The notes beneath the pieces were generated by a model. It was not told the origin of the DNA and made no database searches. It saw nothing but the letters and a program-made list of their open reading frames with translations. The position numbers and the translations under genes were made by a program. A DNA stretch of 64,000 nt, from the NCBI GenBank assembly GCA_009781765.1, contig WQVC01000002.1:19958-83957 (forward strand), written 5' to 3'. The first letter of the stretch is position 1; every line of letters begins with the position of its first letter. Source of the stretch: Defluviitaleaceae bacterium. Its GTDB lineage: Bacteria > Bacillota > Clostridia > Lachnospirales > WQUN01. This document shows positions 8,398 through 17,552 of this stretch, in pieces.

Positions 8398-9779
8398 AAA
8401 GAAAAATAAACGAGGAGTGCGGGTTGTTCGGAATTTGGGGGCATCCGGAGTCGGTGCGGCTTACGTATTACGGTATGCACAGCCTGCAACATCGCGGGCA
8501 GGACGGAGCGGGCATTGTTGCAAAAAAGGGCAACGAGCTTATTCGTTCGCGCGGAATCGGGCTTTTGACGGAAGCGTTCACGAAGGACATGCTTTCCGAA
8601 CTGAACGGCACGGCGGCAATCGGGCATGTTTTGTACGCAACAAAAGACACGCGGGGCAGTGCCGCTGTTCAGCCGTTGTTGTTTCATTTTGAAAACAGTG
8701 CTTTGGCGGTTTGCCATAACGGTTCGATTGTGAACGCGACAAGTTTGCGAAGCAAGCTGGAGGAGTACGGCAGTATTTTTCAAACTTCGTGCGTAGCGGA
8801 AATTTTGGCGCATCTGATTAAGCGTTGGCGGCAGCTTACGTTTTTTGAGCGCGTGAAGCGTTCGCTTGCGCAGGTTCACGGCGGGTTTGCGTTTCTTCTT
8901 ATGACGCAGCATGAAATGTATGCGGCGCGAGATTCTCGCGGGTTGCGGCCGTTGGTTATCGGAAAGCTCGGCGAGTCATATGTTATTGCAAGCGAAACAT
9001 GCGCGCTTGATGTTGTCGGCGCGACTTATATTCGCGATGTTGCTCCCGGTGAAATCGTTACAATAAACGACGACGGAATTAAATCAGATTTTTTTGCAAG
9101 CGACCGCAGTTTGCATGTGTGCGGAATGGAATACATTTATATTGCGCGTCCGGATTCGGACATCGAGGGCGTGAACGTTCATACGTCGCGGAAAAACGCC
9201 GGCAAAATTTTGTGGCGCGAGTCACCGACATCGGCAGATGTTGTAATCGGTTCGCCGGATACCGGGATTTCCGCCGCAATCGGTTACGCGGAAGCGGCTA
9301 ATATTCCTTACGAAATCGGGTTGATTCGCAACAGATACGTCGGGCGCACATTTATCGCGCCGGAACAACATATGCGCGAGATGGGCGTCAAGATGAAGCT
9401 GTCTGCGGTGCGTTCAATTGTTGACGGGAAATCCGTTGTGCTTGTTGAGGATTCGATTGTTCGCGGCACAACGGTGCGATATATTTCCGCATTGCTTCGC
9501 GAAGCCGGCGCACGAGAAGTTCATATGAAAATTGCGTCGCCGTTGTATCGCTATCCGTGCTACTACGGCATTGATACGCCGTCGCCGCGAGAACTTATTG
9601 CACACAAACGCTCCGCCGCCGATATTACAAAAGAAGTCGGCGTGGATTCTCTTGATTTTATCAGCACGGAAGGGCTTGCCGAGGCGGTCGGTCGCAATTT
9701 GTGCATGGCATGTTTTAACGGCGATTATCCTACGCATTTGCAGGATTTTGCGCGAGTTGAAGAAGGGCAGGGCTTGTGA
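8376..9779 (+). CDS. purF: Amidophosphoribosyltransferase (Fe-S, propeptide type)
   Basis: The first committed step of purine synthesis: PRPP plus glutamine gives phosphoribosylamine. A 14-residue propeptide precedes the nucleophile in [12 protein letters not shown] (Cys15), followed by the Ntn glutaminase motif [12 protein letters not shown]. The PRPP site is [13 protein letters not shown]. The four cysteines that hold the [4Fe-4S] cluster in the Bacillus enzyme all have counterparts: [22 protein letters not shown], and the pair in NLCMACF. This indicates an oxygen-sensitive, cluster-dependent form. ATG 8376 follows GGGAGGG and overlaps the purL end by 22 bases, so translation is coupled. 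The length of 467 residues is normal. Confidence 0.95.
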   Translation: MSSEGEIKRKINEECGLFGIWGHPESVRLTYYGMHSLQHRGQDGAGIVAKKGNELIRSRGIGLLTEAFTKDMLSELNGTAAIGHVLYATKDTRGSAAVQPLLFHFENSALAVCHNGSIVNATSLRSKLEEYGSIFQTSCVAEILAHLIKRWRQLTFFERVKRSLAQVHGGFAFLLMTQHEMYAARDSRGLRPLVIGKLGESYVIASETCALDVVGATYIRDVAPGEIVTINDDGIKSDFFASDRSLHVCGMEYIYIARPDSDIEGVNVHTSRKNAGKILWRESPTSADVVIGSPDTGISAAIGYAEAANIPYEIGLIRNRYVGRTFIAPEQHMREMGVKMKLSAVRSIVDGKSVVLVEDSIVRGTTVRYISALLREAGAREVHMKIASPLYRYPCYYGIDTPSPRELIAHKRSAADITKEVGVDSLDFISTEGLAEAVGRNLCMACFNGDYPTHLQDFARVEEGQGL

Positions 9780-10798
9780 TGTCTGAAATTTACAAACAAG
9801 CAGGCGTGGATATTCATGCTGGCTATGAGGCAGTCTCACGAATTAAAAAACACGTTGAACGGACGAAAATCCCCGGCGTGTTGGGAGGTATCGGCGGGTT
9901 TGGCGGGCTGTTTGACCTCAGCGCGGCAGGAAAATTCGATGAACCCGTTCTTGTAAGCGGCACGGACGGAGTAGGGACAAAGCTGATGCTTGCTTTTGCC
10001 CTCGAAAAGCACGACACAATCGGCATTGATGCGGTTGCAATGTGCGCAAATGACGTTATCGTTGTTGGCGCGAAGCCGTTATTTTTTTTGGATTATATCG
10101 CGTGCGGAAAGGTTATTCCGCAAACGATGGAGGATGTTGTTGCGGGTGTAAGTGAGGGATGCGTGCAAGCGGGATGCGCGTTAATCGGCGGCGAAATGGC
10201 GGAACATCCCGACACAATGCCGACAAATGAATACGATATTGCGGGATTTTGCGTCGGAATCGTTGAGAAGAAAAAAATGCTTACCGGCGAAAATATAAAA
10301 GCCGGAGACGTTCTTATCGGGCTTGCGTCAAGCGGCGTTCATTCGAACGGATTTTCGTTGATTCGCAAAATTATTGCGGACAAGGGACTCGATTTGCGCA
10401 AAATTTATGCCGATTTCGATAAGCCGTTGGGCGAAATTTTGCTTATGCCCACGAAAATTTATGCAAAAGCCGCGCTCGCTCTTTGCGAAAAATTGAATCC
10501 CAAGGGCATGTCACATATTACCGGCGGCGGATTTTTTGAAAATATTCCGCGTATGTTGCCTGCGGGGCTTGGTGCGGAAATCGCGCCGCGTGAAATTCCG
10601 CCGATATTTGCATTTTTGCAAAATCAGGGCGGCATAAGTGACGCGGATATGTACAATATATTTAACATGGGGACGGGGCTTGTTGTTGCGATTTCGGCGG
10701 ATGAAGCGGATGAAGCGGTGCGGCTTCTCGCGCAAAACGGCGAAAATGCCTCAATTATCGGGCGTGTTGTTGAGGGCGAAGGAGTTGTTTTCGCGTGA
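9779..10798 (+). CDS. purM: Phosphoribosylformylglycinamidine cyclo-ligase (AIR synthetase)
   Basis: Closes the imidazole ring of FGAM with ATP to form AIR, the fifth step of purine synthesis. The 339 residues match the family. Visible are the N-terminal [34 protein letters not shown] for nucleotide binding, [42 protein letters not shown] and [15 protein letters not shown]. The ATG shares one base with the purF stop (TGATG), so translation is probably coupled; a GTG three bases upstream is the weaker alternative. Confidence 0.95.
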   Translation: MSEIYKQAGVDIHAGYEAVSRIKKHVERTKIPGVLGGIGGFGGLFDLSAAGKFDEPVLVSGTDGVGTKLMLAFALEKHDTIGIDAVAMCANDVIVVGAKPLFFLDYIACGKVIPQTMEDVVAGVSEGCVQAGCALIGGEMAEHPDTMPTNEYDIAGFCVGIVEKKKMLTGENIKAGDVLIGLASSGVHSNGFSLIRKIIADKGLDLRKIYADFDKPLGEILLMPTKIYAKAALALCEKLNPKGMSHITGGGFFENIPRMLPAGLGAEIAPREIPPIFAFLQNQGGISDADMYNIFNMGTGLVVAISADEADEAVRLLAQNGENASIIGRVVEGEGVVFA

Positions 10799-11436
10799 CC
10801 GGCGAAAACAAGCCGGCCGAAAACGGGCGGCGAAGTTTTGATGGCAGCAACACTCGAATGACAAACATTGCGGTTTTTGCATCGCACGGCGGGTCGGATT
10901 TGCAGGCGATTATTGACGGGTGCGAAGCGGGCGAAATCCCCGCGCGGGTGTGCGTTGTAATCAGCAATAACAGCACGTCCCGCGCCCTTGAACGTGCGCG
11001 AACGGCAAAAATTCCGGCATTTCATGTGTCGGAAGCAAAATATCCGGGCGCGTCGGACGAAAAAATTTTTGAAATTTTGCGCGAACATGAAGCGGGCATT
11101 GTCTTTCTTGCGGGGTATTTAAAAAAAATGCCGGAAAACGTTTTGCGCGAATATGCCGGGCGAATTTTTAACATTCATCCGTCGCTTTTGCCAAAGTTCG
11201 GCGGCAAGGGAATGTTCGGAATAAATGTACACGCGGCGGTTCTTGCGGCGGGCGAAACGGAAACCGGCATCACCATTCATCGTGTTACGTCCGAATACGA
11301 TACCGGCGAAATTTTGGCGCAGAAGAAAGTTCCTGTGTTGCCGGGCGATACCCCGCAAGACCTCGCTGCACGTGTTCTTGAACAAGAGCATATTTTTTTG
11401 GTTGAATTTTTATCAGGGTGCGTCACCGTCAAGTGA
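10795..11436 (+). CDS. purN: Phosphoribosylglycinamide formyltransferase
   Basis: Transfers a formyl group from 10-formyltetrahydrofolate to GAR. The fold is clear: [18 protein letters not shown], then [11 protein letters not shown], the catalytic [13 protein letters not shown] (Asn and His), and [15 protein letters not shown] with the catalytic Asp. The start is uncertain. GTG 10795 overlaps the purM stop and has GAAGGAG at good spacing, but it adds 21 residues not expected in the family. ATG 10858 gives the usual N-terminus [12 protein letters not shown] but has no clear ribosome binding site. I give the GTG start on the strength of its binding site. purH and purD do not follow as they do in many purine operons. 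Confidence 0.9.
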   Translation: MTGENKPAENGRRSFDGSNTRMTNIAVFASHGGSDLQAIIDGCEAGEIPARVCVVISNNSTSRALERARTAKIPAFHVSEAKYPGASDEKIFEILREHEAGIVFLAGYLKKMPENVLREYAGRIFNIHPSLLPKFGGKGMFGINVHAAVLAAGETETGITIHRVTSEYDTGEILAQKKVPVLPGDTPQDLAARVLEQEHIFLVEFLSGCVTVK

Positions 11437-11499
11437 CAACGCCCGAATTTTGACAAAAAAACGGGCGTTGGCGGGAACGCGCCCTGAAGGGGCTGCAAA

Positions 11500-12201
11500 A
11501 TGCAAATTCACACAATTCCTGTTCTTGACGCTTTGCGCGAGCCGAAAAATTGCGCGTTTTGCGTTATGCACGACAAGCTCGAACGCGACGCGATTCAGTT
11601 TATTCTCGGGCCGGCTTACATGGAGGACGATGTGCGCATGGAAACGAACAAGGTCGGTTTTTGCAAGCGGCATCTTGATGCTATGTACGCCGAGCAGAAT
11701 CGCCTCGGACTCGGCTTGATGTTGCACACGTATTTTCAGCGGCAAAACGCAGATTTAAATAACATCGTAAAAGGACGGATTCCCGCAACTTTTTTCGGCA
11801 AAGACAAAAGTGCGACAATCTCGCGCCTGAAAGAACATCTGAAAAAAACTCACGACTCGTGTTACGTGTGCCGCAAGGTTGAAAATACCTTTGCGCGGTA
11901 CATCGACACGTTTTTTTATATCCGCGACAGGGGAGGGGACGACGCGCGATTGATTTCGGCGCAAAAAGGCTATTGCGTGCCGCATTTTATCGACCTTCTC
12001 GAAGCGGCGGAAAAGCTCGGGCGCGGCAAGCGCGAAAAATTTCTCGATGAAATTTTGCCTGCGCAAATGGCACGGTTCGCGGAGATGGAATCCGACTTGG
12101 AATGGTTCACGTTGAAATTCGATTTCCGAAACGCCGATGAACCTTGGAAAAACTCCAAAGACGCACTGCCTCGCGCAATTGAAATGCTCGGAGGGCAATG
12201 A
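11500..12201 (+). CDS. DUF6062-like cysteine-pair protein
   Basis: A 233-residue soluble protein with two CxxC pairs, NCAFC near residue 18 and CYVC near residue 124, plus further Cys and His in FCKRHLD and GYCVPHF. The arrangement suggests two similar halves, each binding a metal through CxxC...CxxxH. This looks like the family known as DUF6062 in Clostridia; the function is unknown. It starts 63 bases after purN behind GAAGGGG. The intervening hairpin (CGCCCG with CGGGCG) lacks a T tract. The downstream gene starts two bases after its stop, so it is cotranscribed with a membrane-anchored protein and a CPBP protease. Confidence 0.6.
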   Translation: MQIHTIPVLDALREPKNCAFCVMHDKLERDAIQFILGPAYMEDDVRMETNKVGFCKRHLDAMYAEQNRLGLGLMLHTYFQRQNADLNNIVKGRIPATFFGKDKSATISRLKEHLKKTHDSCYVCRKVENTFARYIDTFFYIRDRGGDDARLISAQKGYCVPHFIDLLEAAEKLGRGKREKFLDEILPAQMARFAEMESDLEWFTLKFDFRNADEPWKNSKDALPRAIEMLGGQ

Positions 12202-12202
12202 T

Positions 12203-12874
12203 TTGAAAAAAATAAAAAATCACCTCAAAGAGGAGCGGGCGAAGTTCGCGCAAATGAATTTCGCCGAAAAACGTTGGTATCTTTGGGAGTATTATAAATT
12301 TCATATAGCCGGCGTTATTTTTGTGCTTTTTTTGCTCGGAAGTTTGGTGAACTCGATTTTGAATCCGCGCCCGTCGGAATATTTGTACATTGCGTGGGAC
12401 GGCGTTTCGGCGATGGAATTTCAGCTTCACGAACTCGCCGAAGGGCTTTCGGTGATTGCGCCCGACCCGGCACGGCAAGCTGTTTTCGTCACGGATTTTA
12501 CGACGCGCGGCATTCGTCAGCATGACGACGCAATGCAAATGCGTTTTGTCGCGATGCTTCAAATGGGCGCGATTGATGTTTTAATTACGACTTACGACGG
12601 GGTTCGTGCCGCCGTTGAACTCGCCGAAGACAGGCGCATTATTCGAAATTTTGATGCGGTGTTTGAATATTTCGACGCGACGGACATTCACGACCGAATT
12701 TTATTTATCAACGGGCAGGCTGCGGCGATTTCTCTTTACGGCTCGCCTGTTTTGGATATTTACGGAATCGACTCCGACGACGTGTTTTTGTGCGTAATTG
12801 CAAATTCGCGGCGTCCGTATGAAATTGCCAAGGTTTTGGAGGTCTTTTTAACGGAGGTGTCCGATGATGCATAG
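12203..12874 (+). CDS. Membrane-anchored protein of unknown function
   Basis: A 223-residue protein. Residues about 1-27 are charged (KKIKNHLKEERAKF). One transmembrane helix follows (HIAGVIFVLFLLGSLVNSIL, about residues 34-53), and then a soluble domain of about 165 residues on the other side of the membrane. That domain has alternating beta and alpha patterns and phrases such as DVLITTYDGVRAAVELAE and ILFINGQAAAISLYG. I do not recognise the family. TTG 12203 is chosen because GGAGGG (12190-12195) is 7 nt away; longer in-frame starts would lie inside the previous gene. It overlaps the next gene by 11 bases. Confidence 0.65.
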   Translation: MKKIKNHLKEERAKFAQMNFAEKRWYLWEYYKFHIAGVIFVLFLLGSLVNSILNPRPSEYLYIAWDGVSAMEFQLHELAEGLSVIAPDPARQAVFVTDFTTRGIRQHDDAMQMRFVAMLQMGAIDVLITTYDGVRAAVELAEDRRIIRNFDAVFEYFDATDIHDRILFINGQAAAISLYGSPVLDIYGIDSDDVFLCVIANSRRPYEIAKVLEVFLTEVSDDA

Positions 12875-13916
12875 GCGCGGACTTTTTTTTATGCTTTTTT
12901 TGGTGCTGTACAAAATTGCTTATTTGGTGATTTATTCGAATTTGCGTGTTGCCGGTATTGCTCCCGGATTTCTTGCGTCGCTGTGGTTTCAGATGTTTTT
13001 TCAGATTACCGCCTTGCTTTTGCCGCTTGCGATTTGGCTTGCGTTTTTCCGCGAAAGAGTTAATCAACATTTGCCGCACATGCGGCTCGGAAAAACAAAT
13101 CTGCTTTACATTGCCGGGTTGAGCATTTTTTTGCAGCCCGTTCTGATGATTATTTCCGGCTTGACGAACTTGATTTTTCCCAATGAAATAGCTCAATTTG
13201 TTATGGGGCAGGTTGAGTATCCGTTTTGGGTACTCATTTTGGTTGTCGCGATTACCCCCGCAATTTGCGAAGAAGTTGTTTTTCGCGGATACATCCAATC
13301 AACTTTCAAGGGCAAGCCGTTTTGGATTGCGGCTCTGATTAACGGGTTACTTTTCGCAATATTTCATTTTAACGCACATCAATTTTTTTTCACTTTTTTC
13401 GCGGGAATATTTTTTGCCTATATTGTTCACGCGACACGAAGCATTCGTGCGGCTGTGATTTCGCATTTCATTTTAAATGCGTCGCAGGTTACGATTATGT
13501 GGATTTTGATGAATATGCCGGTCGAAGAAGAGTATTATCCCGGCGATATATATTTCGACGCCCCGCCTGAAATTGCCGACCCGGCAATAATCGGCGCGAT
13601 TGTTTTTATAATTTTGTTCGCGTTTATTTTAATCGGTTCAAGCGTTGTTTCGATTTACCTGTTTCGCGGTTTCGTTCGGCATAATAAAAAGCGCGTTGAT
13701 GATTACAACGCGAAAACAGAAGCCGAGGAATCATCGGAACATGCCGGAGAACTCGGAGAGGCAGCGGAAACAGAAGAGACAGCGGAAGAGCCGGAAGCAC
13801 CGGAAGCATCCGCGCCTGCAAACGAAACGCCGGCTGAAAAGCGAAAAAATTTTTTTGTCGATGGCGCGATTATTTTGGCAATCGTTGCAGTGTATGTATT
13901 TATAATTTTCGCATAG
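12864..13916 (+). CDS. CPBP-family intramembrane metalloprotease
   Basis: A polytopic membrane protein of 350 residues in the CAAX-protease and bacteriocin-processing (CPBP/ABI) family. The catalytic motifs are present in order: EEVVFRGYIQ (EExxxR), FAIFHF (FxxxH) and SHFILNASQV (HxxxN), within the usual helices. Members act as glutamate-type intramembrane proteases or as immunity proteins; the substrate is not known. Two features are unusual. After the core there is a 50-residue Glu/Ala-rich, low-complexity tail, and after it a final transmembrane helix, so the tail is held as a loop. Either of the adjacent ATGs (12864, 12867) can start it. It ends the gene run that begins with purL. Confidence 0.85.
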   Translation: MMHRRGLFFMLFLVLYKIAYLVIYSNLRVAGIAPGFLASLWFQMFFQITALLLPLAIWLAFFRERVNQHLPHMRLGKTNLLYIAGLSIFLQPVLMIISGLTNLIFPNEIAQFVMGQVEYPFWVLILVVAITPAICEEVVFRGYIQSTFKGKPFWIAALINGLLFAIFHFNAHQFFFTFFAGIFFAYIVHATRSIRAAVISHFILNASQVTIMWILMNMPVEEEYYPGDIYFDAPPEIADPAIIGAIVFIILFAFILIGSSVVSIYLFRGFVRHNKKRVDDYNAKTEAEESSEHAGELGEAAETEETAEEPEAPEASAPANETPAEKRKNFFVDGAIILAIVAVYVFIIFA

Positions 13917-13962
13917 GATGAAGTAGGGGATTTGCGTACATTTAACCCTTTAAAAAGGAAGA

Positions 13963-13991
13963 CCCGACCTCAGGGGGGGGATGAGGTCGGG
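13963..13991 (+). terminator. Strong hairpin after the CPBP gene
   Basis: CCCGACCTCA and TGAGGTCGGG form a perfect 10-bp stem around a loop containing eight G residues. The following CTTTGAGGGG is not a proper T tract, so termination is probable rather than certain. Confidence 0.5.
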
Positions 13992-14176
13992 CTTTGAGGG
14001 GGGATATTTAGTTGTTCCCTAAACGGAAGTTTTAGGTCACGCTTATAATATTTGCCGGATTTAACAAAAATATACACAGCGTTAAAAAAAATTTTTTTTA
14101 ATAAAGTTTTTTTATAATTCAGAAATTTTCGAAGCGGGATTATTGGCTTGCCGAGCGGCGCAAATCGACATAATTC

Positions 14177-14268
14177 TTGTAAATGTTTCAATTCGTTTAC
14201 AAAAACTAAAAAAAGTACAAATACTCCGGACTCAGTCCATGTATGGGATTAACTTCCACGTGTATAAT
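14177..14268 (+). promoter_or_regulatory. Inverted repeat and -10 upstream of the exported-protein cluster
   Basis: TTGTAAA (14177-14183) and TTTACAA (14196-14202) form an inverted repeat that could be an operator. A TATAAT at 14263-14268 in the context GTGTATAATTTG is the best -10; no convincing -35 is seen. The same GTGTATAATTTG string precedes the xylanase gene (61457-61468). The rest of the 409-base gap holds only the hairpin at 13963-13991. Confidence 0.35.
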
Positions 14269-14325
14269 TTGCGTGTTATCTGCGGAAATGTGGGTAAATT
14301 AACAACAATATTAAGGAGGAGATTT

Positions 14326-16035
14326 ATGATGAAGTACAAATTCGCGAAGCGCGCAATCGCGCTTGCACTGAGCCTCACACTTGTTGTATCGTTGTTCGCG
14401 CCGATGGTGGTTTTTGCGAACGACACCGTAGTGTTCCAACTTGCAACAGACCCCTCTGTTCAAGTACAACCGGCGGGCGCAATTGAACACAGCGTTCTTG
14501 AAGACTCGCCCTACCTGCATCCCGCAGGCAATCCGGAATTTGAACTCGTGGATAACCCCCACGGCAACGGTCACGCAATCAGAGTTACCAACAGCAGACA
14601 AAATCACTACACCACAGACATTCATTTCACAAAAGACGGCTTTAACCTTTCAAGCGGACAGTACACGATTCGCGTTCGCGCGAATGCGGAAGCAGGCTTT
14701 TGGATTTCTCACACCGACAGCCCTTGGAGTGTACTTGCCGGCGCGGATGCTATGGGCGAATACATGGAACTCACCCATACATTTACGGTTGGCGGACTCG
14801 GTTCGGGCAATCGCGGTTTGAGAATCGCATCCAACAGCCCCGAATACACAATTTATGAAATCGTAATCGCGCGCGGAACAAGCATCCCCGCAAATCTTCC
14901 CGAATTTGCCGGCGTTCCCGACGTTGTTGCTGATGACGTTGATGACGTCGAAGAATACGTTGAAGACGACAACGGCTACGTCGAAGACGACGACTACTAC
15001 GTTGAAGATTACGACGACGAAGACTACGTTGACGAAGACGACGATGAACCCTACGTTCCTTATGTACCCACAGTTGTCGAAGAACCGGAAGCTCCCGCTG
15101 CCGAAAGCGTTGTAATCCAACTTACAATCGGCAACGAAACAGCAATGGTGAACGGTCAGGCCATGACCCTCGACGCTGCTCCTTTCACAACGGAAGACTG
15201 GAGAACCATGGTCCCCTTGCGCTTTATCGGCGACGCCCTGCCCGGCGCGGAAGTCGATTGGGTTGCCGCTACGGAAACCGCAGTCGTTACGTTAGCTGAC
15301 GGCAGAGTGCTTGAAATCGTTCTCGGTCAAGAGTTGCCCGGCGGAATGGGTGCGGCAATTTCTCGCGACTGGCGCACATTCGTGCCTGTTCGTTTCGTAG
15401 CCGAGCAAATGGGCGCAACAACCGACTGGGACGGCGATACTTCAACCGTAACAATTGTTTTCGGCGACGCACCGGCAACCGTTGCACCTCCCGTTGTACA
15501 ACCGCCGGCAGGGCCTCCCGCCGCAGGTGACGCCGATTCCGAAGGCATCTTTGCAACAACCACCGAAGACGGCGACGAAGTTTCCGGCGCAATGGTAGTG
15601 CTCGGCGCAGGCGACGATGTTTGGCCGTTCGCAGGCGCAGACGCAGAAGGCGCACGTGCGTTTGAACCCGTTCCGGGGCAAACCTATCGCGTTTCCTTCA
15701 ACGTAACAAACAGAGGCGCGCAAGGTTGGCGCGTTCGTTGGGCGAGAAGCACAAACCTTTTCGGCGACAACACCACTGGCGATTACGCCGTTGTAAACAA
15801 CTATCCGGTTTCAACCGGCGCGGTTGCAACGGTTGTTCCCGCGCTCTTTAACCAAGACGTTTCCCCCTCGGGAACGTACACCTTGGTTGTGGACGTTACT
15901 CTCGACGCCAACGCACAAGCCGACGGCTTAATCGGAAACGTCGGGCTTACCGGCTTGTACGGAAGCCACGAGTTTACCGTAAACTGGGTAAGCGTAGAGC
16001 AAGGCGGCGACACTCTTGCATTTTGGCAAAGATAA
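14326..16035 (+). CDS. Exported stalk-domain protein with two unrecognised beta-rich modules
   Basis: A 569-residue secreted protein, the first of four exported products. A signal peptide occupies residues 1-28 (ending VVFAND) and has no lipobox. Module A follows (about 30-185), then a very acidic Asp/Glu/Tyr linker (about 195-245). Next is a copper-amine-oxidase-N-type 'stalk' domain (about 255-365) with two WRTMVPLRFI / WRTFVPVRFV half-repeats. Module B closes the protein (about 390-565). The stalk domain is known as a surface-attachment or spacer unit in Clostridia and Paenibacillus. Module A recurs twice in the next gene and module B once in the fourth gene. AAGGAGGA lies 5 nt before ATG 14326, so in-frame starts further upstream are not used. 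The function is not known; carbohydrate or surface binding is inferred. Confidence 0.75.
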   Translation: MMKYKFAKRAIALALSLTLVVSLFAPMVVFANDTVVFQLATDPSVQVQPAGAIEHSVLEDSPYLHPAGNPEFELVDNPHGNGHAIRVTNSRQNHYTTDIHFTKDGFNLSSGQYTIRVRANAEAGFWISHTDSPWSVLAGADAMGEYMELTHTFTVGGLGSGNRGLRIASNSPEYTIYEIVIARGTSIPANLPEFAGVPDVVADDVDDVEEYVEDDNGYVEDDDYYVEDYDDEDYVDEDDDEPYVPYVPTVVEEPEAPAAESVVIQLTIGNETAMVNGQAMTLDAAPFTTEDWRTMVPLRFIGDALPGAEVDWVAATETAVVTLADGRVLEIVLGQELPGGMGAAISRDWRTFVPVRFVAEQMGATTDWDGDTSTVTIVFGDAPATVAPPVVQPPAGPPAAGDADSEGIFATTTEDGDEVSGAMVVLGAGDDVWPFAGADAEGARAFEPVPGQTYRVSFNVTNRGAQGWRVRWARSTNLFGDNTTGDYAVVNNYPVSTGAVATVVPALFNQDVSPSGTYTLVVDVTLDANAQADGLIGNVGLTGLYGSHEFTVNWVSVEQGGDTLAFWQR

Positions 16036-16051
16036 AAATTTATGCGTAAAC

Positions 16052-16085
16052 GGGAGAGCAGACTTCGTTGGAGGTCTGCTCTTCC
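16052..16085 (+). terminator. Hairpin between the first two exported-protein genes
   Basis: GGGAGAGCAGAC pairs with GTCTGCTCTTCC over 12 positions with one wobble. No T tract follows, so it may attenuate transcription or stabilise the mRNA end rather than terminate fully. Confidence 0.4.
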
Positions 16086-16115
16086 GTAACATAAAAATAT
16101 GAGAGGATTTGCAAA

Positions 16116-17537
16116 ATGAAAAAATTTTTGTTATTGGCAGCATTGATTGTATTTTCCCTCGCCTTTATGACGGCGTGCGGAGGAGATGACGAACCGGAGA
16201 CTGTAGACACCAACATTGAAATCGACCAAATTGAGGACGTCACACAAGACCCCGACGAATCCGAAACCATCGAACCCGGCGGCGAACCCGACCCCGTCAA
16301 CGGTTACGATGAAAACGGATACGAAAACGGCGAACATGGCGAAAACGGTTACAACGAAAATGGGTACGAGAACGGCGACCCCGACGAAAACGGCGATGAA
16401 GACCCCGCTAACGGCGACGATGACAATGGCGACGAAGAACCCGAGCCTGAGCCCGAACCGGAACCCGAACCCGAACCCGCACCTCCGCAAGTAGTGCTTC
16501 CCGCACGTCCTGCAGGAGTTGTATGGTCGCTTTCAACCGACGAATATTTCCAAAACATGCCCGTAGGAACACGCGGCAGCAGTGAAGACGTATTAACAAC
16601 CGAATATTTGTTGGGCGCAGGAAGCCCGACCTTCCGCGTAATTGAAAATCCGCGCGGCGGCGTTGCCCTTCGCATCGACAATCGCGAAGCCAACTACCAT
16701 GCGGTTGACATCGTTACGCCCGCGCTTAACCTCAACACGAGCGCGAACTCCTACGAGTTGACCGTTCACGGTTCTCTTTCCGAAGCCGGCAACATGACGG
16801 TCAGCGGCGGCGACTCTCCGTGGACCGGATTCTTCACGAACGCCGCAAGCGGTGCGTTCACCTTCACGGAAACAATCACTGCTTCCACAATTTCAGGCGC
16901 AGGCAGCCGCGGACTTTTGCGCATTTCCGCAAACAACATGGGCAACATCGAAATTCACGAAATAGTAATACGCCGTGTTGATTTGGTTGTTCCGCAGCAA
17001 GTTACAGTACCCGCACTTCCCGCAAACGTCGTTTACGCAATGCGTTCCGACGAGCTTCTCCAAGCCGTACCCGTCGGAACACAAGGCTCGGCGACTGTAT
17101 TGTACACGCCGCATATCATGGATTCCGGAAGCCCCTCCATTGAAGCTATCGCTTCTCCCCAAGGCGGCGTCGGTATTCGCGTAGGAAATCGTTCTGCCGA
17201 CTGGCACACGCTTGACATCATGTTTGCTGAAATGGGTCTTAACCTTGCCGCAAACAGCTATACAATCGTTGTTACCGGCAGCGTTGCAAACGCACCCGAA
17301 GGCAGCACCGTTGATATTATGGGCACCGGCGGCGGTTGGTTGCGCTTCAACAGGCCCGGCGAAGATAACGCAGGCGTTCCCATTTCCGGCTCAACAACAT
17401 TTACAGCCACCGCTGTTATAAACGCTGCGGCGTTTGACGAACACGGCGGCGAAAGACACCGCGTTCGCTTTGCAATCGGCGGCGAAGGCTCACAACTTCC
17501 GTACAATGTCTACAATATAACCGTAACCAGAAACTAA
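16116..17537 (+). CDS. Lipoprotein with two tandem copies of module A
   Basis: A 473-residue lipoprotein. The signal peptide ends in FMTAC (Cys21). Residues about 25-125 are a disordered acidic linker with repeats of NGYENG and a run of EP dipeptides. Two copies of module A follow, about residues 130-288 and 295-473. Their shared phrases are SDE...Q..PVGT.GS, SGSP or AGSP, NRxAxxHxxDI, LNL..NSY, and a closing IxEIxIRR or VYNITVTRN. The first gene of the cluster has a more distant copy. The pattern of aromatic residues on a beta-rich domain suggests a carbohydrate-binding-module-like fold, which is inference. AGAGGA precedes the ATG. The linker would lift the modules away from the membrane. 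Confidence 0.75.
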   Translation: MKKFLLLAALIVFSLAFMTACGGDDEPETVDTNIEIDQIEDVTQDPDESETIEPGGEPDPVNGYDENGYENGEHGENGYNENGYENGDPDENGDEDPANGDDDNGDEEPEPEPEPEPEPEPAPPQVVLPARPAGVVWSLSTDEYFQNMPVGTRGSSEDVLTTEYLLGAGSPTFRVIENPRGGVALRIDNREANYHAVDIVTPALNLNTSANSYELTVHGSLSEAGNMTVSGGDSPWTGFFTNAASGAFTFTETITASTISGAGSRGLLRISANNMGNIEIHEIVIRRVDLVVPQQVTVPALPANVVYAMRSDELLQAVPVGTQGSATVLYTPHIMDSGSPSIEAIASPQGGVGIRVGNRSADWHTLDIMFAEMGLNLAANSYTIVVTGSVANAPEGSTVDIMGTGGGWLRFNRPGEDNAGVPISGSTTFTATAVINAAAFDEHGGERHRVRFAIGGEGSQLPYNVYNITVTRN

Positions 17538-17552
17538 AAGGAGAGATTTGCA

